Positions 1 to 9,495 are shown, numbered from the stretch's first letter. The stretch: DNA of 33,611 bases from Parcubacteria bacterium C7867-002 (GCA_001189105.1 LFCL01000021.1:1-33611), one strand, 5' to 3'. Notes: generated by a model from the letters alone, not told the origin. Program-made: numbers and translations.

Positions 1-114
1 GTTATTCGTGGCCACGAAAGTAACGGCATGATTTTCGCAGTATCTGGTCTGGATGGGGCATTTTCATTACTTGAACCGCAGGTGCCTATTCCACCAGGTA
101 GTATTGCTGGATAA
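1..114 (+). CDS. C-terminal end of a tRNA-binding (Trbp111/EMAP-like) domain protein, probably methionyl-tRNA synthetase C-terminus (partial at left edge)
   Basis: Frame 1 reads VIRGHESNGMIFAVSGLDGAFSLLEPQVPIPPGSIAG*, resembling the '(L)RGVESQGMILAA...LL.PD..VPPGS' end of Trbp111-type domains. Not in the ORF track because it is partial. Confidence 0.7.
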   Translation, partial: VIRGHESNGMIFAVSGLDGAFSLLEPQVPIPPGSIAG

Positions 115-118
115 TTAT

Positions 119-736
119 ATGGATTTTTTACACACACTTCTCGATCCAAGTAGTATTATTCCGACCATAGGGACGCTCGGGGTAATTGCAATTATTTTTA
201 CTGAAACAGGTTTGTTCTTCGGTTTCTTTCTTCCCGGGGATTCATTGTTATTTACCGCAGGCTTTTTTGCTTCGCAGGGATATGTTTCGTTGCCATGGCT
301 CTTGATTGGAACATTTGTGGCGGCTGTAGTGGGGGATAGTGTTGGCTATGCGTTTGGTAGAAGAGTTGGTCCTGCCATATTTACCAAAGAGGATTCACTT
401 TTTTTTAATAAAAAATATATTGCTCGCGCCCAGTCTTTTTACGAGAAGCATGGCAAAAAAACCATTATCTTGGCACGTTTCGTTCCGATTGTACGTACAT
501 TTGCTCCAATTGTAGCTGGTATCGGGAATATGGATTACCGAACGTTTATTTCATATAACATACTCGGAGCATTTGTGTGGACGTGGGGAATGTTGTGGTT
601 GGGGTATGGGCTCGGTTCATTAATCCCAAATCCTGACAAATACGTTCTACCTGTAGTTATTGTTATTATTTTGGTTTCGGCATCTCCGGCCTTGCGGGAA
701 ATTTGGAAAAACAGGAAAGAGCTCATGGGTAAATAA
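119..736 (+). CDS. DedA family (SNARE-associated) membrane protein
   Basis: FGFFLPGDSLLFTAGFFAS, GDSVGYAFGRRVG and RFVPIVRTFAPIVAGIGNM motifs typical of DedA; start moved to MDFLHTLL. Confidence 0.9.
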   Translation: MDFLHTLLDPSSIIPTIGTLGVIAIIFTETGLFFGFFLPGDSLLFTAGFFASQGYVSLPWLLIGTFVAAVVGDSVGYAFGRRVGPAIFTKEDSLFFNKKYIARAQSFYEKHGKKTIILARFVPIVRTFAPIVAGIGNMDYRTFISYNILGAFVWTWGMLWLGYGLGSLIPNPDKYVLPVVIVIILVSASPALREIWKNRKELMGK

Positions 737-777
737 GCGGGGAGAACCCAGTTTTCTTTTTTTGCTATAATGTGGTC

Positions 778-1761
778 ATGCACATGTCGTCGTTCTTCCA
801 TTTCTTTCCGCCACCAAAGTTTTTGGTCATGAAACATGCGGGTCTGGATATTTCAGACGATGCTCTCTATGCACTCGAATATGGTCGTCCGTCTCGGTCT
901 TCTGGCTGGAAAGAGACTGTTGCCAAGTTTGGATCGGTCGAGGTTCCACCTGGACTAATTCAGGCAGGGGACATTAAAGATGAAAATAAACTTATCGAAC
1001 TTCTTACTGTCTTGGCAAAGAAAGTCGGACTCTCGTATGTAAAGGTTTCCGTTCCGGAAGAAAAAGCCTACTTATTCCAAACAAGTGTCCAAGGTAGCAC
1101 GATCGACGAGATTCGACAGAACATCGAATTCAAATTGGAGGAGAATGTTCCTTTGGCGGCCGCGGATGCAATTTTTTATTATGATCTGCTTCCTCTCTCG
1201 GTAACCGGAGGAGTGTTACGTGCCAGTGTGTCTGTGGTGCCACGAGCATATATCGAACATTCCATCGAACTTCTTTCTCGGGCAAAAGTATTTCCGATTT
1301 CATTTGAAATTGTTCCGAAGGCAATTGCCCGCGCTATTTCAGAATCAAACTCAGACACGACCATTCTTGTGTTACATGTCATGAATCGAAAGACAGGGAT
1401 ATATATCGTCTCTGGTGGGGTTGTTTCGTTTACGTCTACTATGACCTCGGGAAGCAGTACTCCTACAGAAGAAGGTCGTCCATCGTATACCAATCTGTTG
1501 GTCAAAGAGATTGATCGTGTCTATTCATATTGGGCTTCCCGTGAAGGATTCACTTCTTCAATCAGTCAGATCGTATTGGTGGGGAAGGAAGCTTCTGCAT
1601 ATGAGAATGTCATTGTGGCGGCCGTTCAGGGTGAAAATGTTCCGGTAGTAGTTGCTGATGTGTGGAAGAATACCTGTGATCTCAATTGTTATGTTCCCCC
1701 TATTTCAAAACCTGATTCGTTGGAGTATGTCGTAGCCGCCGGTTTGGCAATGGATTCTTAA
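778..1761 (+). CDS. Type IV pilus assembly PilM-like ATPase (actin-like fold); start could instead be 829 (MKHAGLDIS)
   Basis: MKHAGLDISDDALYALEY start, IEFKLEENVPL motif, first gene of a PilM-N-O-like run; TGCTATAAT directly upstream. Confidence 0.75.
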   Translation: MHMSSFFHFFPPPKFLVMKHAGLDISDDALYALEYGRPSRSSGWKETVAKFGSVEVPPGLIQAGDIKDENKLIELLTVLAKKVGLSYVKVSVPEEKAYLFQTSVQGSTIDEIRQNIEFKLEENVPLAAADAIFYYDLLPLSVTGGVLRASVSVVPRAYIEHSIELLSRAKVFPISFEIVPKAIARAISESNSDTTILVLHVMNRKTGIYIVSGGVVSFTSTMTSGSSTPTEEGRPSYTNLLVKEIDRVYSYWASREGFTSSISQIVLVGKEASAYENVIVAAVQGENVPVVVADVWKNTCDLNCYVPPISKPDSLEYVVAAGLAMDS

Positions 1762-1765
1762 TTAT

Positions 1766-2308
1766 ATGCAACACACCCTTTTACCTCCACGAGAACGTGC
1801 AAACCTTCGCCGAGAATATCGGATTCGTGTTGTCATTATATTTTGTTTCTTGCTTTCATTGGCAGGCTTGATCGGTGCAGCAACATTGTTTCCTTCATTC
1901 ATCTTCGCTCTTAATGAAGAGAGAGATCAGATTGCACTTTTGGAATCTCTCAAAGAACACAAAGATGAGAGTGGAGTAACTGCGTTGGAGTTAGATTTTC
2001 AGCGTGATAATGCGTTGATCAACGCACTGAGTGTGACGTCGAAAGTTCCACGTTCTTCGGTGACTATTCAGAGTATTGTCGGTGTTCGTAAGGAAGTAAA
2101 ACTCACGTCACTATCGGTTGATTCGCCAACCCCAGAGAGCCTCATTGTGATTATTCAGGGTATTGCACCTAATCGGGACACGTTGTTGGCCTTCAAGACT
2201 CGATTGGAAGAATTGGTTCCTGGAGGAGGTGTCGAACTGCCGGTCTCTGATTTGGCCAAAAGTAAAGATCTCCAATTTTCCATGAGGATTACCCAAACAT
2301 TCAAATGA
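1766..2308 (+). CDS. PilN-like membrane protein
   Basis: Short N-terminal cytoplasmic segment, one TM helix and a periplasmic coiled region, directly after the PilM-like gene. Confidence 0.55.
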   Translation: MQHTLLPPRERANLRREYRIRVVIIFCFLLSLAGLIGAATLFPSFIFALNEERDQIALLESLKEHKDESGVTALELDFQRDNALINALSVTSKVPRSSVTIQSIVGVRKEVKLTSLSVDSPTPESLIVIIQGIAPNRDTLLAFKTRLEELVPGGGVELPVSDLAKSKDLQFSMRITQTFK

Positions 2309-2865
2309 AACATACGCCCCACCACACAGTCTTATTGATTCTTGCCGTATCGGTAACGATATTAGTCGGCGCAGTCTATGGCTACATGCATTATGTGGTG
2401 AAGATTTCGATTACGCGAGCAGCTACTGCGCGCGATATTGTCGCTTTGGAAAAAGCCAATAAAGGTCGTGAACAGGCGGTACGTGCACTGCATGAACGGA
2501 CAGCTGCTGACCGGGCATCTTTGTCTAACTTTTTTATTCCTGCAGATCGAGTTGTTGAATTTATCGAAGCTATCGAAGCTTTGGGTCCCCAAACAGGAAG
2601 TGTGGTCACCTTGTCATCGATCGATGATATTCCGCCGGGTCAAATTGAAGGAAGTAAGTACGGTCTTGCTCGGGCACGGGTCGAAGCCCGAGGATCATGG
2701 TCATCGGTGATGCGTGCGTTGTCGCTGGCTGAGAATCTTCCATATGCGATCTCTGTAACGGATGCACGTGTTGATTCGGGAGGTAAGGGGTCTGGGTGGA
2801 AAGCTGAGTTTGTGTTAGAAGTTCTTTTATCAGATCCTCTATCATCTACTGCGGAGACGCCTTAA
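2305..2865 (+). CDS. PilO-like membrane protein
   Basis: Overlaps the stop of the previous ORF by 4 nt; single N-terminal TM plus coiled coil; position in operon. Confidence 0.45.
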   Translation: MKHTPHHTVLLILAVSVTILVGAVYGYMHYVVKISITRAATARDIVALEKANKGREQAVRALHERTAADRASLSNFFIPADRVVEFIEAIEALGPQTGSVVTLSSIDDIPPGQIEGSKYGLARARVEARGSWSSVMRALSLAENLPYAISVTDARVDSGGKGSGWKAEFVLEVLLSDPLSSTAETP

Positions 2866-2868
2866 TAT

Positions 2869-3207
2869 ATGAATTTCTTCAAGAAAAAAACTACATCACA
2901 CAATGTCATGCTCCTCTCTACTCGCGGTGGCTTTTTCCATCGCATAGGTCGGGATTATTATGTTGATTGGGGAGGCATGTTGGGAGTGGTGTGTGTGATC
3001 ACGCTGATATTTGTTGGTCTCGGTCTCTATGCGTATATGAATATCGAGCATCGCTTATCCGAAGCTTCGACGCTGGATACTGCCAAAAAACCTGAAACTG
3101 TTGATGAACAGAAACTACAAGTTATCATCGAGCAGTTTTCCGCCCGTGCCGCGGAGCGCGCCATATTGTTGAAAGGGTATGGCGGATTCGGTGATCCGTC
3201 GTTGTAA
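2869..3207 (+). CDS. Small single-TM protein of the pilus-like operon
   Basis: Immediately downstream; one TM helix (GMLGVVCVITLIFVGLGLYAYM). Confidence 0.5.
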   Translation: MNFFKKKTTSHNVMLLSTRGGFFHRIGRDYYVDWGGMLGVVCVITLIFVGLGLYAYMNIEHRLSEASTLDTAKKPETVDEQKLQVIIEQFSARAAERAILLKGYGGFGDPSL

Positions 3208-3257
3208 AGTGTCAGATCTGTGCTATTTTGTAGGTGTAGTGAATAGTGTGTGAGTAT

Positions 3258-3300
3258 GCCTTCGTAGTTCAATGGATAGAACAGCGAACATGAAGCCGGT
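3258..3300 (+). pseudogene. tRNA-Arg 5'-half duplicate (truncated/degenerate tRNA)
   Basis: GCCTTCGTAGTTCAATGGATAGAACAGCG is identical to the first 29 nt of the intact tRNA 74 nt downstream; anticodon loop is altered, T arm and 3' acceptor strand are absent, and a T7 run follows. Confidence 0.7.
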
Positions 3301-3331
3301 TTTTTTACAACGTAAGTAATGTGATCCAATA

Positions 3332-3406
3332 GCCTTCGTAGTTCAATGGATAGAACAGCGGACTTCTAAGCCGTTGATCGTGGTTCGATTCCACGCGAGG
3401 GCACCA
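3332..3406 (+). tRNA. tRNA-Arg(TCT), CCA encoded
   Basis: GCCTTCG/CGAGGGC acceptor stem, D arm GTTC..GAAC, loop CTTCTAA, T arm CGTGG-TTCGATT-CCACG, ACCA 3' end. Confidence 0.9.
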
Positions 3407-3429
3407 GGATTAAGATAATTAGTATTTAT

Positions 3430-3867
3430 ATGGATTCAAAAATAACATTTCAAAAACAGAATATTCCATTCGAAGCAGAACCTAACATCGCGGAACCTCA
3501 TGTAGAGATTTCAGATGATAATGTGACACTGAGTTTTGCTACAAAAAATTCTGCTAATGATGCTGAACTAATTTTCATAGAAACTCTCATGTATCGAATT
3601 GGTTCTCCAAATGATGAAGGATTCTATGGTTTTGGTTCTGATCCGAGAATTAAAAACGACACTATTTATTCACGGCAAAACTTTCCGACTTTAGAGTTCG
3701 GTAATTTCTATCAGGTTAACGGTGTGGACTGGAAAGAGAATCTGTTGGGTAAAGGAACACAGGTTTTAGATGAAAAGTATAAAGAAGGTGAAGGTTTTTC
3801 TCATTATGTCTTTTTTATGAAAGACGGAACTTTTGAATGTGTGGCGAAGAGTTGGAATGTAAAATAG
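3430..3867 (+). CDS. Hypothetical protein (145 aa)
   Basis: Intact ORF between two tRNA genes; no recognised family. Confidence 0.6.
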   Translation: MDSKITFQKQNIPFEAEPNIAEPHVEISDDNVTLSFATKNSANDAELIFIETLMYRIGSPNDEGFYGFGSDPRIKNDTIYSRQNFPTLEFGNFYQVNGVDWKENLLGKGTQVLDEKYKEGEGFSHYVFFMKDGTFECVAKSWNVK

Positions 3868-3893
3868 CTACCTTGAACCACTGCTAATTTTTG

Positions 3894-3966
3894 TGCGCCT
3901 TGAGGGACTTGAACCCCCGACCTTTCCAGTGTAAATGGATTGCTCTACCAACTGAGCTAAAGGCGC
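3894..3966 (-). tRNA. tRNA-Val(TAC)
   Basis: Reverse strand GCGCCTTTAGCTCAGTTGGTAGAGCAATCCATTTACACTGGAAAGGTCGGGGGTTCAAGTCCCTCAAGGCGCA; loop TTTACAC; CCA not encoded. Confidence 0.85.
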
Positions 3967-4017
3967 ATAGTTGAACCTAACTTTGCGCTGACTTACAGAT
4001 TAGCGTATATTCATGAT

Positions 4018-4803
4018 ATGAGCAATAAAGGAATACCGAATATCGCAATTCTCTATGAAGATGCTGATTGCGTGGTCATCAACAAGCCTGCACATCTGAT
4101 GGTGCATTCAAACGGCAAAGAAGCCGGTCCTTTTTTGACGGATTGGATTGTTGAGCGTTTTCCCATGGCCAAAGGGGTGGGGGAACCTGCTCGATCTGAG
4201 GCTGGAGTTGACCTCGATCGTTCGGGTATCGTGCATCGTCTCGATCGCGATACGTCGGGTGCTTTGATTATTGCAAAAACTCAAGAATGTCATGCGTGGT
4301 TGAAGAAACAATTTCAAGACAGGACAGTATTCAAAAAATACCTGGCTTTTGTGTGGGGAGAAATGGAAGAGGAGTTCGGCACGATCAATCGTGAGATCGG
4401 ACGCAGTGGGAGTGATTTCCGTAAATGGACTGCACAACGGGGTGCGCGTGGTGAGATGCGCGAAGCAGAGACCTATTGGACACGTATCTGGACAGGTATA
4501 TCCGAAGGTAATCCCGAAGAGCGTAAAGATGGCATTGGAAATAAATTTTCATTATTGGAAGCAGAACCAAAGACTGGTCGCACACATCAGATCCGTGTGC
4601 ACTTTAATGCCATATACCACCCAGTCGTAGGGGATAGTCTCTATGCACCAAAGCGCCCACTCGCTCTCGGTTTCGAAAGACTGGCGCTCCACTCCTGGAT
4701 ATTTGAATTTGAAAATAGGGAAGGCAAACGAATTCGCATCAAAGCACCATTTCCTGAAGATTTCGAGAGGGCGATTACTGAGCTGAATATCACATTGAAA
4801 TAG
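4018..4803 (+). CDS. RluA-family pseudouridine synthase
   Basis: GIVHRLDRDTSGALIIAK catalytic motif and EPKTGRTHQIRVHF. Confidence 0.93.
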   Translation: MSNKGIPNIAILYEDADCVVINKPAHLMVHSNGKEAGPFLTDWIVERFPMAKGVGEPARSEAGVDLDRSGIVHRLDRDTSGALIIAKTQECHAWLKKQFQDRTVFKKYLAFVWGEMEEEFGTINREIGRSGSDFRKWTAQRGARGEMREAETYWTRIWTGISEGNPEERKDGIGNKFSLLEAEPKTGRTHQIRVHFNAIYHPVVGDSLYAPKRPLALGFERLALHSWIFEFENREGKRIRIKAPFPEDFERAITELNITLK

Positions 4804-4815
4804 TTTTCGGTGCTC

Positions 4816-5490
4816 CTAATTCTTCTTCACTCCAACAATGCGCCCGTCATTGAGCGTCACCGTCTTCTCGGCCATTTTACCGAATTCTTCTTCGTGGGTA
4901 ACCATGATGATCGTCTGACCCTGCTTATGAAGTTCTTTGAAAATTTCCATAATAGTCCGAGATGATTCGTTATCAAGGTTTGCAGTTGGTTCATCGGCAA
5001 AGAGAATATCTGGATTATGGGAAATTGCACGAGAGATACTGACGCGCTGTTGCTCTCCGCCAGATAACTGACTCGGAAGCTGGTTGGTATGTGTACCGAG
5101 ACCAACAGTCTTGAGAGCATTTTGGGCGATCGACATGGCTTTCTTGTGAGGTATGTCTTGCATGAGGAGGGGAAGAGCGACATTTTCAAGTGCAGTAAGT
5201 TCCGGAATCAGGGCGTAATCTTGAAAGACGTATCCCAGGCGGGCTAGACGAAATGATGTTTTTTGTTCCGTTGTCATCGTGTGCGTATTGATTCCGTCGA
5301 TGATTATCTCGCCTCGTGTCGGTTCATCGAGCAGACTGATCTGGTACATAAAAGTACTTTTACCCGCACCTGATCGGCCCATGATGGCTATAAATTCACC
5401 TTCCTCAATTTTGAAATCGATCCCTTTCAAGACAGATGTTTCCACCTGTCCGTTCATGAATGTTTTATGTAGGTTTTTGACTTCAATCAT
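4816..5490 (-). CDS. ABC transporter ATP-binding protein (MacB/LolD type)
   Basis: Walker A GRSGAGKST, signature LSGGEQQRV, Walker B ILFADEPTANLD. Confidence 0.95.
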   Translation of the reverse strand: MIEVKNLHKTFMNGQVETSVLKGIDFKIEEGEFIAIMGRSGAGKSTFMYQISLLDEPTRGEIIIDGINTHTMTTEQKTSFRLARLGYVFQDYALIPELTALENVALPLLMQDIPHKKAMSIAQNALKTVGLGTHTNQLPSQLSGGEQQRVSISRAISHNPDILFADEPTANLDNESSRTIMEIFKELHKQGQTIIMVTHEEEFGKMAEKTVTLNDGRIVGVKKN

Positions 5491-5499
5491 ATGAGTGGA

Positions 5500-6756
5500 T
5501 TATTTACGGCCTAATATAGAATCGAGTGTGTTCTTGCGGACGATCATACGGGCAGGTATGTATCCTGCAATAATCGTTGCGACCACCAATAGGCTGATAC
5601 GGAGAAGGGTGCCACTGAGTGGTGCTACGAGGATACCATCACTAAAGGGGAAGTCTATCGGATGGCGTGCGATAAACGGTTGGAGAAATGCATACAGGAG
5701 AACAAAGCCGATTGCTGAACCGATAAAGGCATAGAAGATCGATTGCATCACATAGGAAATTTCGATGGCATGACCGCTGATGCCGATACCTTTGAGAATA
5801 CCGATGAACTTGCGACGAGTTAGGGCGTTGATGAAAATCACAATGAATATGGTGATCGATGCTACAACCAAACCGATCGAACTAATCATGTTACCGAGCA
5901 GTGCAAATGTGTCGCGGATATCCTTGATGAATTTTGGTTGAGCATCCGCAGAAGATTGAACTTTGGCAAATTTTCCAACGCCGTTACGTAACAGGGTATC
6001 GCGCACTACAATCGGGTCGGCACCTTCTTTTAATTTGATCGCAATCTCATCAACGTTGAAATCGTTACGACCGATCATGCCCCGCAATTGTGTATCAACC
6101 ATATAGGCACGGAAACTAACCTCATCTACCTTGGTCTTGAGTATTCCTTTGACGGTTACTTCGCGTTCAACGTCACCAGTTTTGATGCGGACTTTGGTTC
6201 CTGGTCCGACATTGTCGAGCGCACTAAAGCCAGGGCTATCTACGGGAACGTATTTTTTTAATAAATATGATCCAAGGAGAATCTGGTCGTAATCGCCTGG
6301 TTCCAGGTATTCACCCTCGACGATCCATTGGGAAAGACCGGTTACTGCATCTTCGGCTCGCGGATCAATACCTACAATCTGTGTTCCGGCTGTATTGGGT
6401 TTTTCATCTGGATCAGTACGAGACTTATAGTTCGCTTCGATGGTTGATCCGTTCATGTAGCGAGCTGTCATGGCTTCGACGTGGGGAAGACTCTGAATCG
6501 TTCGAATAATATCAGGACTATATTCTATGTATGTCTTGGTGTTGAGGTTTGAAACAATAACATCGCTCGTATATTGCGCACGCACCGCTTCGATTGCACC
6601 TTGGATCAAGCCAACGAGAATACCAGAGACAATTACCAAGTTAAGGAATGTGAGCACCATCACGAAGATGATGAGACTGTTTGTCCATACACTCGAGCGT
6701 CGCAATTGGCGTACAGCGAGGAAAAACCCAATGCGGAAGTTGAGTGGTGAAAACAT
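5500..6756 (-). CDS. ABC transporter permease (FtsX/MacB-like)
   Basis: Four-TM architecture with large periplasmic domain; FIGILKGIGISGHAIEISYVMQSIFYAFIGSAIG; adjacent to ATPase gene. Confidence 0.88.
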   Translation of the reverse strand: MFSPLNFRIGFFLAVRQLRRSSVWTNSLIIFVMVLTFLNLVIVSGILVGLIQGAIEAVRAQYTSDVIVSNLNTKTYIEYSPDIIRTIQSLPHVEAMTARYMNGSTIEANYKSRTDPDEKPNTAGTQIVGIDPRAEDAVTGLSQWIVEGEYLEPGDYDQILLGSYLLKKYVPVDSPGFSALDNVGPGTKVRIKTGDVEREVTVKGILKTKVDEVSFRAYMVDTQLRGMIGRNDFNVDEIAIKLKEGADPIVVRDTLLRNGVGKFAKVQSSADAQPKFIKDIRDTFALLGNMISSIGLVVASITIFIVIFINALTRRKFIGILKGIGISGHAIEISYVMQSIFYAFIGSAIGFVLLYAFLQPFIARHPIDFPFSDGILVAPLSGTLLRISLLVVATIIAGYIPARMIVRKNTLDSILGRK

Positions 6757-6757
6757 G

Positions 6758-8275
6758 CTATTTTTGTGGAATATCCAGAATGATGATGTCTCCTTCGGAG
6801 AGGCCGCTCACAATCTCGACTTGGCCAAGGGAAGTTGAGTCGCCGGTTTCGACTAGTACTTCAACCGTACCATCCTCGACTTTCTTTTGTACGTACTGAC
6901 GACCATCACGTTTGAGAAGGACGCTCTGGGGAACAACGATGGTGTTGGTTTTTTCGAGAGTGATAATGGATACACTTCCTGTCATGCCGGATTTGATGCG
7001 AGGATCGTTTGACTGGAAGGAGAGTACGACTTTGTAAGTCGATACGCCGTCACGAATTGTCTCCGCTGGATCGATGGTGGCGACCGTGGCATCGAACACT
7101 GTTTCACTGCCATATGCATCCAACGTAACCTTGGCTGGATTGCCAGGTTTGATGTGGGCAATGTGTACTTCAGGAACATAACTTTCAATATTGAATGAGT
7201 TTGTGTTCATGAGTGAGATCTGTGAGGAATTTGAGGCAATGATTTCACCAACAGTGATGTCCATACGGGTGACGGTACCGTCGAACGGTGCGACGATGAG
7301 TGTCTTGCGTAAACGAGCCTGAGCACTTTCTACGTCGGCCTGGGCGGCTTTGACATTTGCCATCTGTCCATTGAGATCGAGTTGAGCTGTTCCAGCCTCT
7401 GAAAGGGCAAGAGTGTCACGTTCTTTACTCCACGTTGCATATGCGTCTTGTGCTGTGTTCAGGGCTGCAGCAACTTCTTGACCTGCTGTGTTGAGGGTCA
7501 CTCGATAGGATTCTTTTTCTGATTCGGATATACCGGCATTCTCCATGATTACGCGGAGATGGTCGAGGAAGGTGTTAGTGGATTTCAGAGCGTCGAGCGT
7601 GGATTGTGCAATGGTCTGGAGAGATGCTGTTGGTATCGGTTCTACGAGTTGAGAGAGGTTTTGTTTGAGAGTAGTGAGCTTTTCGGTAATTGAGGCACGT
7701 TCATTTTCAATAGCCGCCTCAGCTGAATATGGAGAGACCCAGAAAATAATATTTGGATTGACACTTGAGCCGTTTTCGAAAAGGGTATCAACGTCATTGA
7801 GGAGGGTGATTTCGGTATCGAGGTGGGCTGCGCGTAATGCTACAACCAATGCGCGGGATGCGTCAGTATACGCTTGGCGATCAATCGTCAGTTGTTCTGG
7901 TCGGGTACCTTGGGTGAGGGAAGCGAGTTTGGATTGTTCGCGTTCGAGAGCAGCTTGCTTTTGGAGGAGTTCGGCACGCGCATCGCCATTTTCCAAACTG
8001 GCGATAATTGTGCCTTTGGTGACCACGCTGCCGATAGCAGAGTTGATGGAAGCCAAACGACCTCCTTGTTCAAAACCAAGATCAGCGCTTTGGGCAGCGA
8101 CTACCTTGCCCGATACGGAGACCTGGCGTTTGAAAGTACTACGACTGATGGTTTGCGTTTCGGGGGTACCATTTGAGTCGCCGAAGGTGGTAAAACCGAT
8201 ACCTGCCAGGATTATAAGGACAAGTATTGAGTATACGTAAGGGCGTTTAAGGAATATATTTTTAACTTTTTTCAT
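6758..8275 (-). CDS. Efflux periplasmic adaptor subunit (HlyD/MacA-like)
   Basis: N-terminal TM, VSGKVVAAQSADLGFEQGGRL biotinyl-lipoyl-like motif, coiled coil, APFDGTVTRMDITVGEII; operon with ABC genes. Confidence 0.9.
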   Translation of the reverse strand: MKKVKNIFLKRPYVYSILVLIILAGIGFTTFGDSNGTPETQTISRSTFKRQVSVSGKVVAAQSADLGFEQGGRLASINSAIGSVVTKGTIIASLENGDARAELLQKQAALEREQSKLASLTQGTRPEQLTIDRQAYTDASRALVVALRAAHLDTEITLLNDVDTLFENGSSVNPNIIFWVSPYSAEAAIENERASITEKLTTLKQNLSQLVEPIPTASLQTIAQSTLDALKSTNTFLDHLRVIMENAGISESEKESYRVTLNTAGQEVAAALNTAQDAYATWSKERDTLALSEAGTAQLDLNGQMANVKAAQADVESAQARLRKTLIVAPFDGTVTRMDITVGEIIASNSSQISLMNTNSFNIESYVPEVHIAHIKPGNPAKVTLDAYGSETVFDATVATIDPAETIRDGVSTYKVVLSFQSNDPRIKSGMTGSVSIITLEKTNTIVVPQSVLLKRDGRQYVQKKVEDGTVEVLVETGDSTSLGQVEIVSGLSEGDIIILDIPQK

Positions 8276-8389
8276 GGGTTTGGGATAGAAATTATTGTAG
8301 CACAGGCCTCACGAATAAGGGTACTTATGATCGATATACAGGGTATTCTCTTGAATATTAAAAAAGGGTATGGTAAGGTAGTGACCTAT

Positions 8390-8818
8390 ATGGCTACTGC
8401 AATTATTTCTCCTGCAAAAGTTGAATTCCGCAAGAAGCTGGACGTCCGTCCTGGCGATACTATTCGCGTATGGCAAAAGATCGAAGAAGCCAAGGGTAAG
8501 TTCCGTCTCCAGGCTTTCGAAGGTCTCGTTATGGCTCGCAAACACGGTAGTGAAGCAGGTGCTACTTTCACGGTTCGCAAGGTTATCGACTCTATTGGTG
8601 TAGAACGTATTTTCCCTTTGTATTCTCCAATGATCGATGAGATCGAGATGGTCCGTCGCGCAAAGGTCCGTCGCGCAAAGCTCTACTTTGTCCGTCGCAA
8701 GGCTGCAAAGGAGATCCGTCACCAGATGCGTCGTACTATGAACGCTACCTATGCAGAAGATACACCAGACGTAGTCGCTGCTCCGGTAGAGGTTCCAAAA
8801 GAAGAGGTTGCAAAGTAA
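8390..8818 (+). CDS. rplS: 50S ribosomal protein L19
   Basis: FRKKLDVRPGDTIRVWQKI, RLQAFEGLVMARKHG, TVRKVIDSIGVERIFPLYSP, VRRAKLYFVR. Start placed at MATAIIS rather than the longer ORF. Confidence 0.93.
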   Translation: MATAIISPAKVEFRKKLDVRPGDTIRVWQKIEEAKGKFRLQAFEGLVMARKHGSEAGATFTVRKVIDSIGVERIFPLYSPMIDEIEMVRRAKVRRAKLYFVRRKAAKEIRHQMRRTMNATYAEDTPDVVAAPVEVPKEEVAK

Positions 8819-8843
8819 AAATCACCCACGAGGTGATTTTTTG
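8819..8843 (+). terminator. Intrinsic terminator after rplS
   Basis: AATCACC-CACGA-GGTGATT followed by TTTT. Confidence 0.85.
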
Positions 8844-8881
8844 TTGAAAAAGTTGGTTGATTCGGCTATAGTGGTGCATAC

Positions 8882-8968
8882 GCACGGGTGGCGAAATTGG
8901 TAGACGCACTACCTTGAGGTGGTAGCGCCCATTAGGGCATGGAGGTTCGAGTCCTCTCCCGTGCACCA
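8882..8968 (+). tRNA. tRNA-Leu(GAG), CCA encoded
   Basis: GCACGGGTGGCGAAATTGG... loop CTTGAGG, long variable arm, GGTTCGAGTCC T loop, CCCGTGCACCA. Confidence 0.93.
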
Positions 8969-9495
8969 TAGCTCGTGTTAGACAATACAAACCTCCACTT
9001 CTTTTTACTCCATATCGGTCCGGCATAGTCGACGCCGATTCGAGGAGTCTTTTGTATATTACGTGGTTTTATTTTCGTCGGTCCTTCTTCGATCCACAGA
9101 CCATTTTTCCTCGAAAGAATCTTGTTATTCAGATCTTTGGCAATACCCAACGCTTTGGTCAATCGTGCTGGACCCGAAATACCTTCGACAGCACGAATCA
9201 GGACTGCAGAAGGGTAATCTCGAGGGCCAGTGACCACATTGAACATCCAGTGAATTCCATAAACGAAATAAATATAGGTCCGGGCCGCTGGTCCAAACAT
9301 CACTTCGGTTCGCGGTGTCCGTCCTTTTGAGGCATGAGAAGCACGATCCTCGAAACCATCATAGGCTTCTGTTTCGGTAATCATATAACGTTCTGTTTTT
9401 CCATCGCGAGTACGCGCTAACATACAACCAATCAGATCTTCGGCAACCTGAAGGGTTGGACGATCGAAGAAAGAAGAGAGGAGGGGTTTTTTCAT
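8932..9495 (-). CDS. 3-methyladenine DNA glycosylase (AAG/MPG family)
   Basis: FFDRPTLQVAEDLIGCML, ITETEAYDGFEDRASHASKGRTPRTEVMFGPAARTYIYFVYGIHWMFNVVTG. C-terminus runs antisense into tRNA-Leu. Confidence 0.9.
   Translation of the reverse strand: MKKPLLSSFFDRPTLQVAEDLIGCMLARTRDGKTERYMITETEAYDGFEDRASHASKGRTPRTEVMFGPAARTYIYFVYGIHWMFNVVTGPRDYPSAVLIRAVEGISGPARLTKALGIAKDLNNKILSRKNGLWIEEGPTKIKPRNIQKTPRIGVDYAGPIWSKKKWRFVLSNTSYGARERTRTSMP

Noticed and set aside
7665-8240. 191-aa plus-strand ORF
   Set aside because: Antisense shadow of the efflux adaptor gene, which has clear family motifs.
8650-8690. Tandem repeat GTCCGTCGCGCAAAG x2 in rplS
   Set aside because: Corresponds to the natural VRR.KVRRAKLY motif of L19, not a mobile or regulatory repeat.
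8745-9026. 93-aa minus ORF
   Set aside because: Covers the tRNA-Leu gene, terminator and rplS end in antisense; no coding support.
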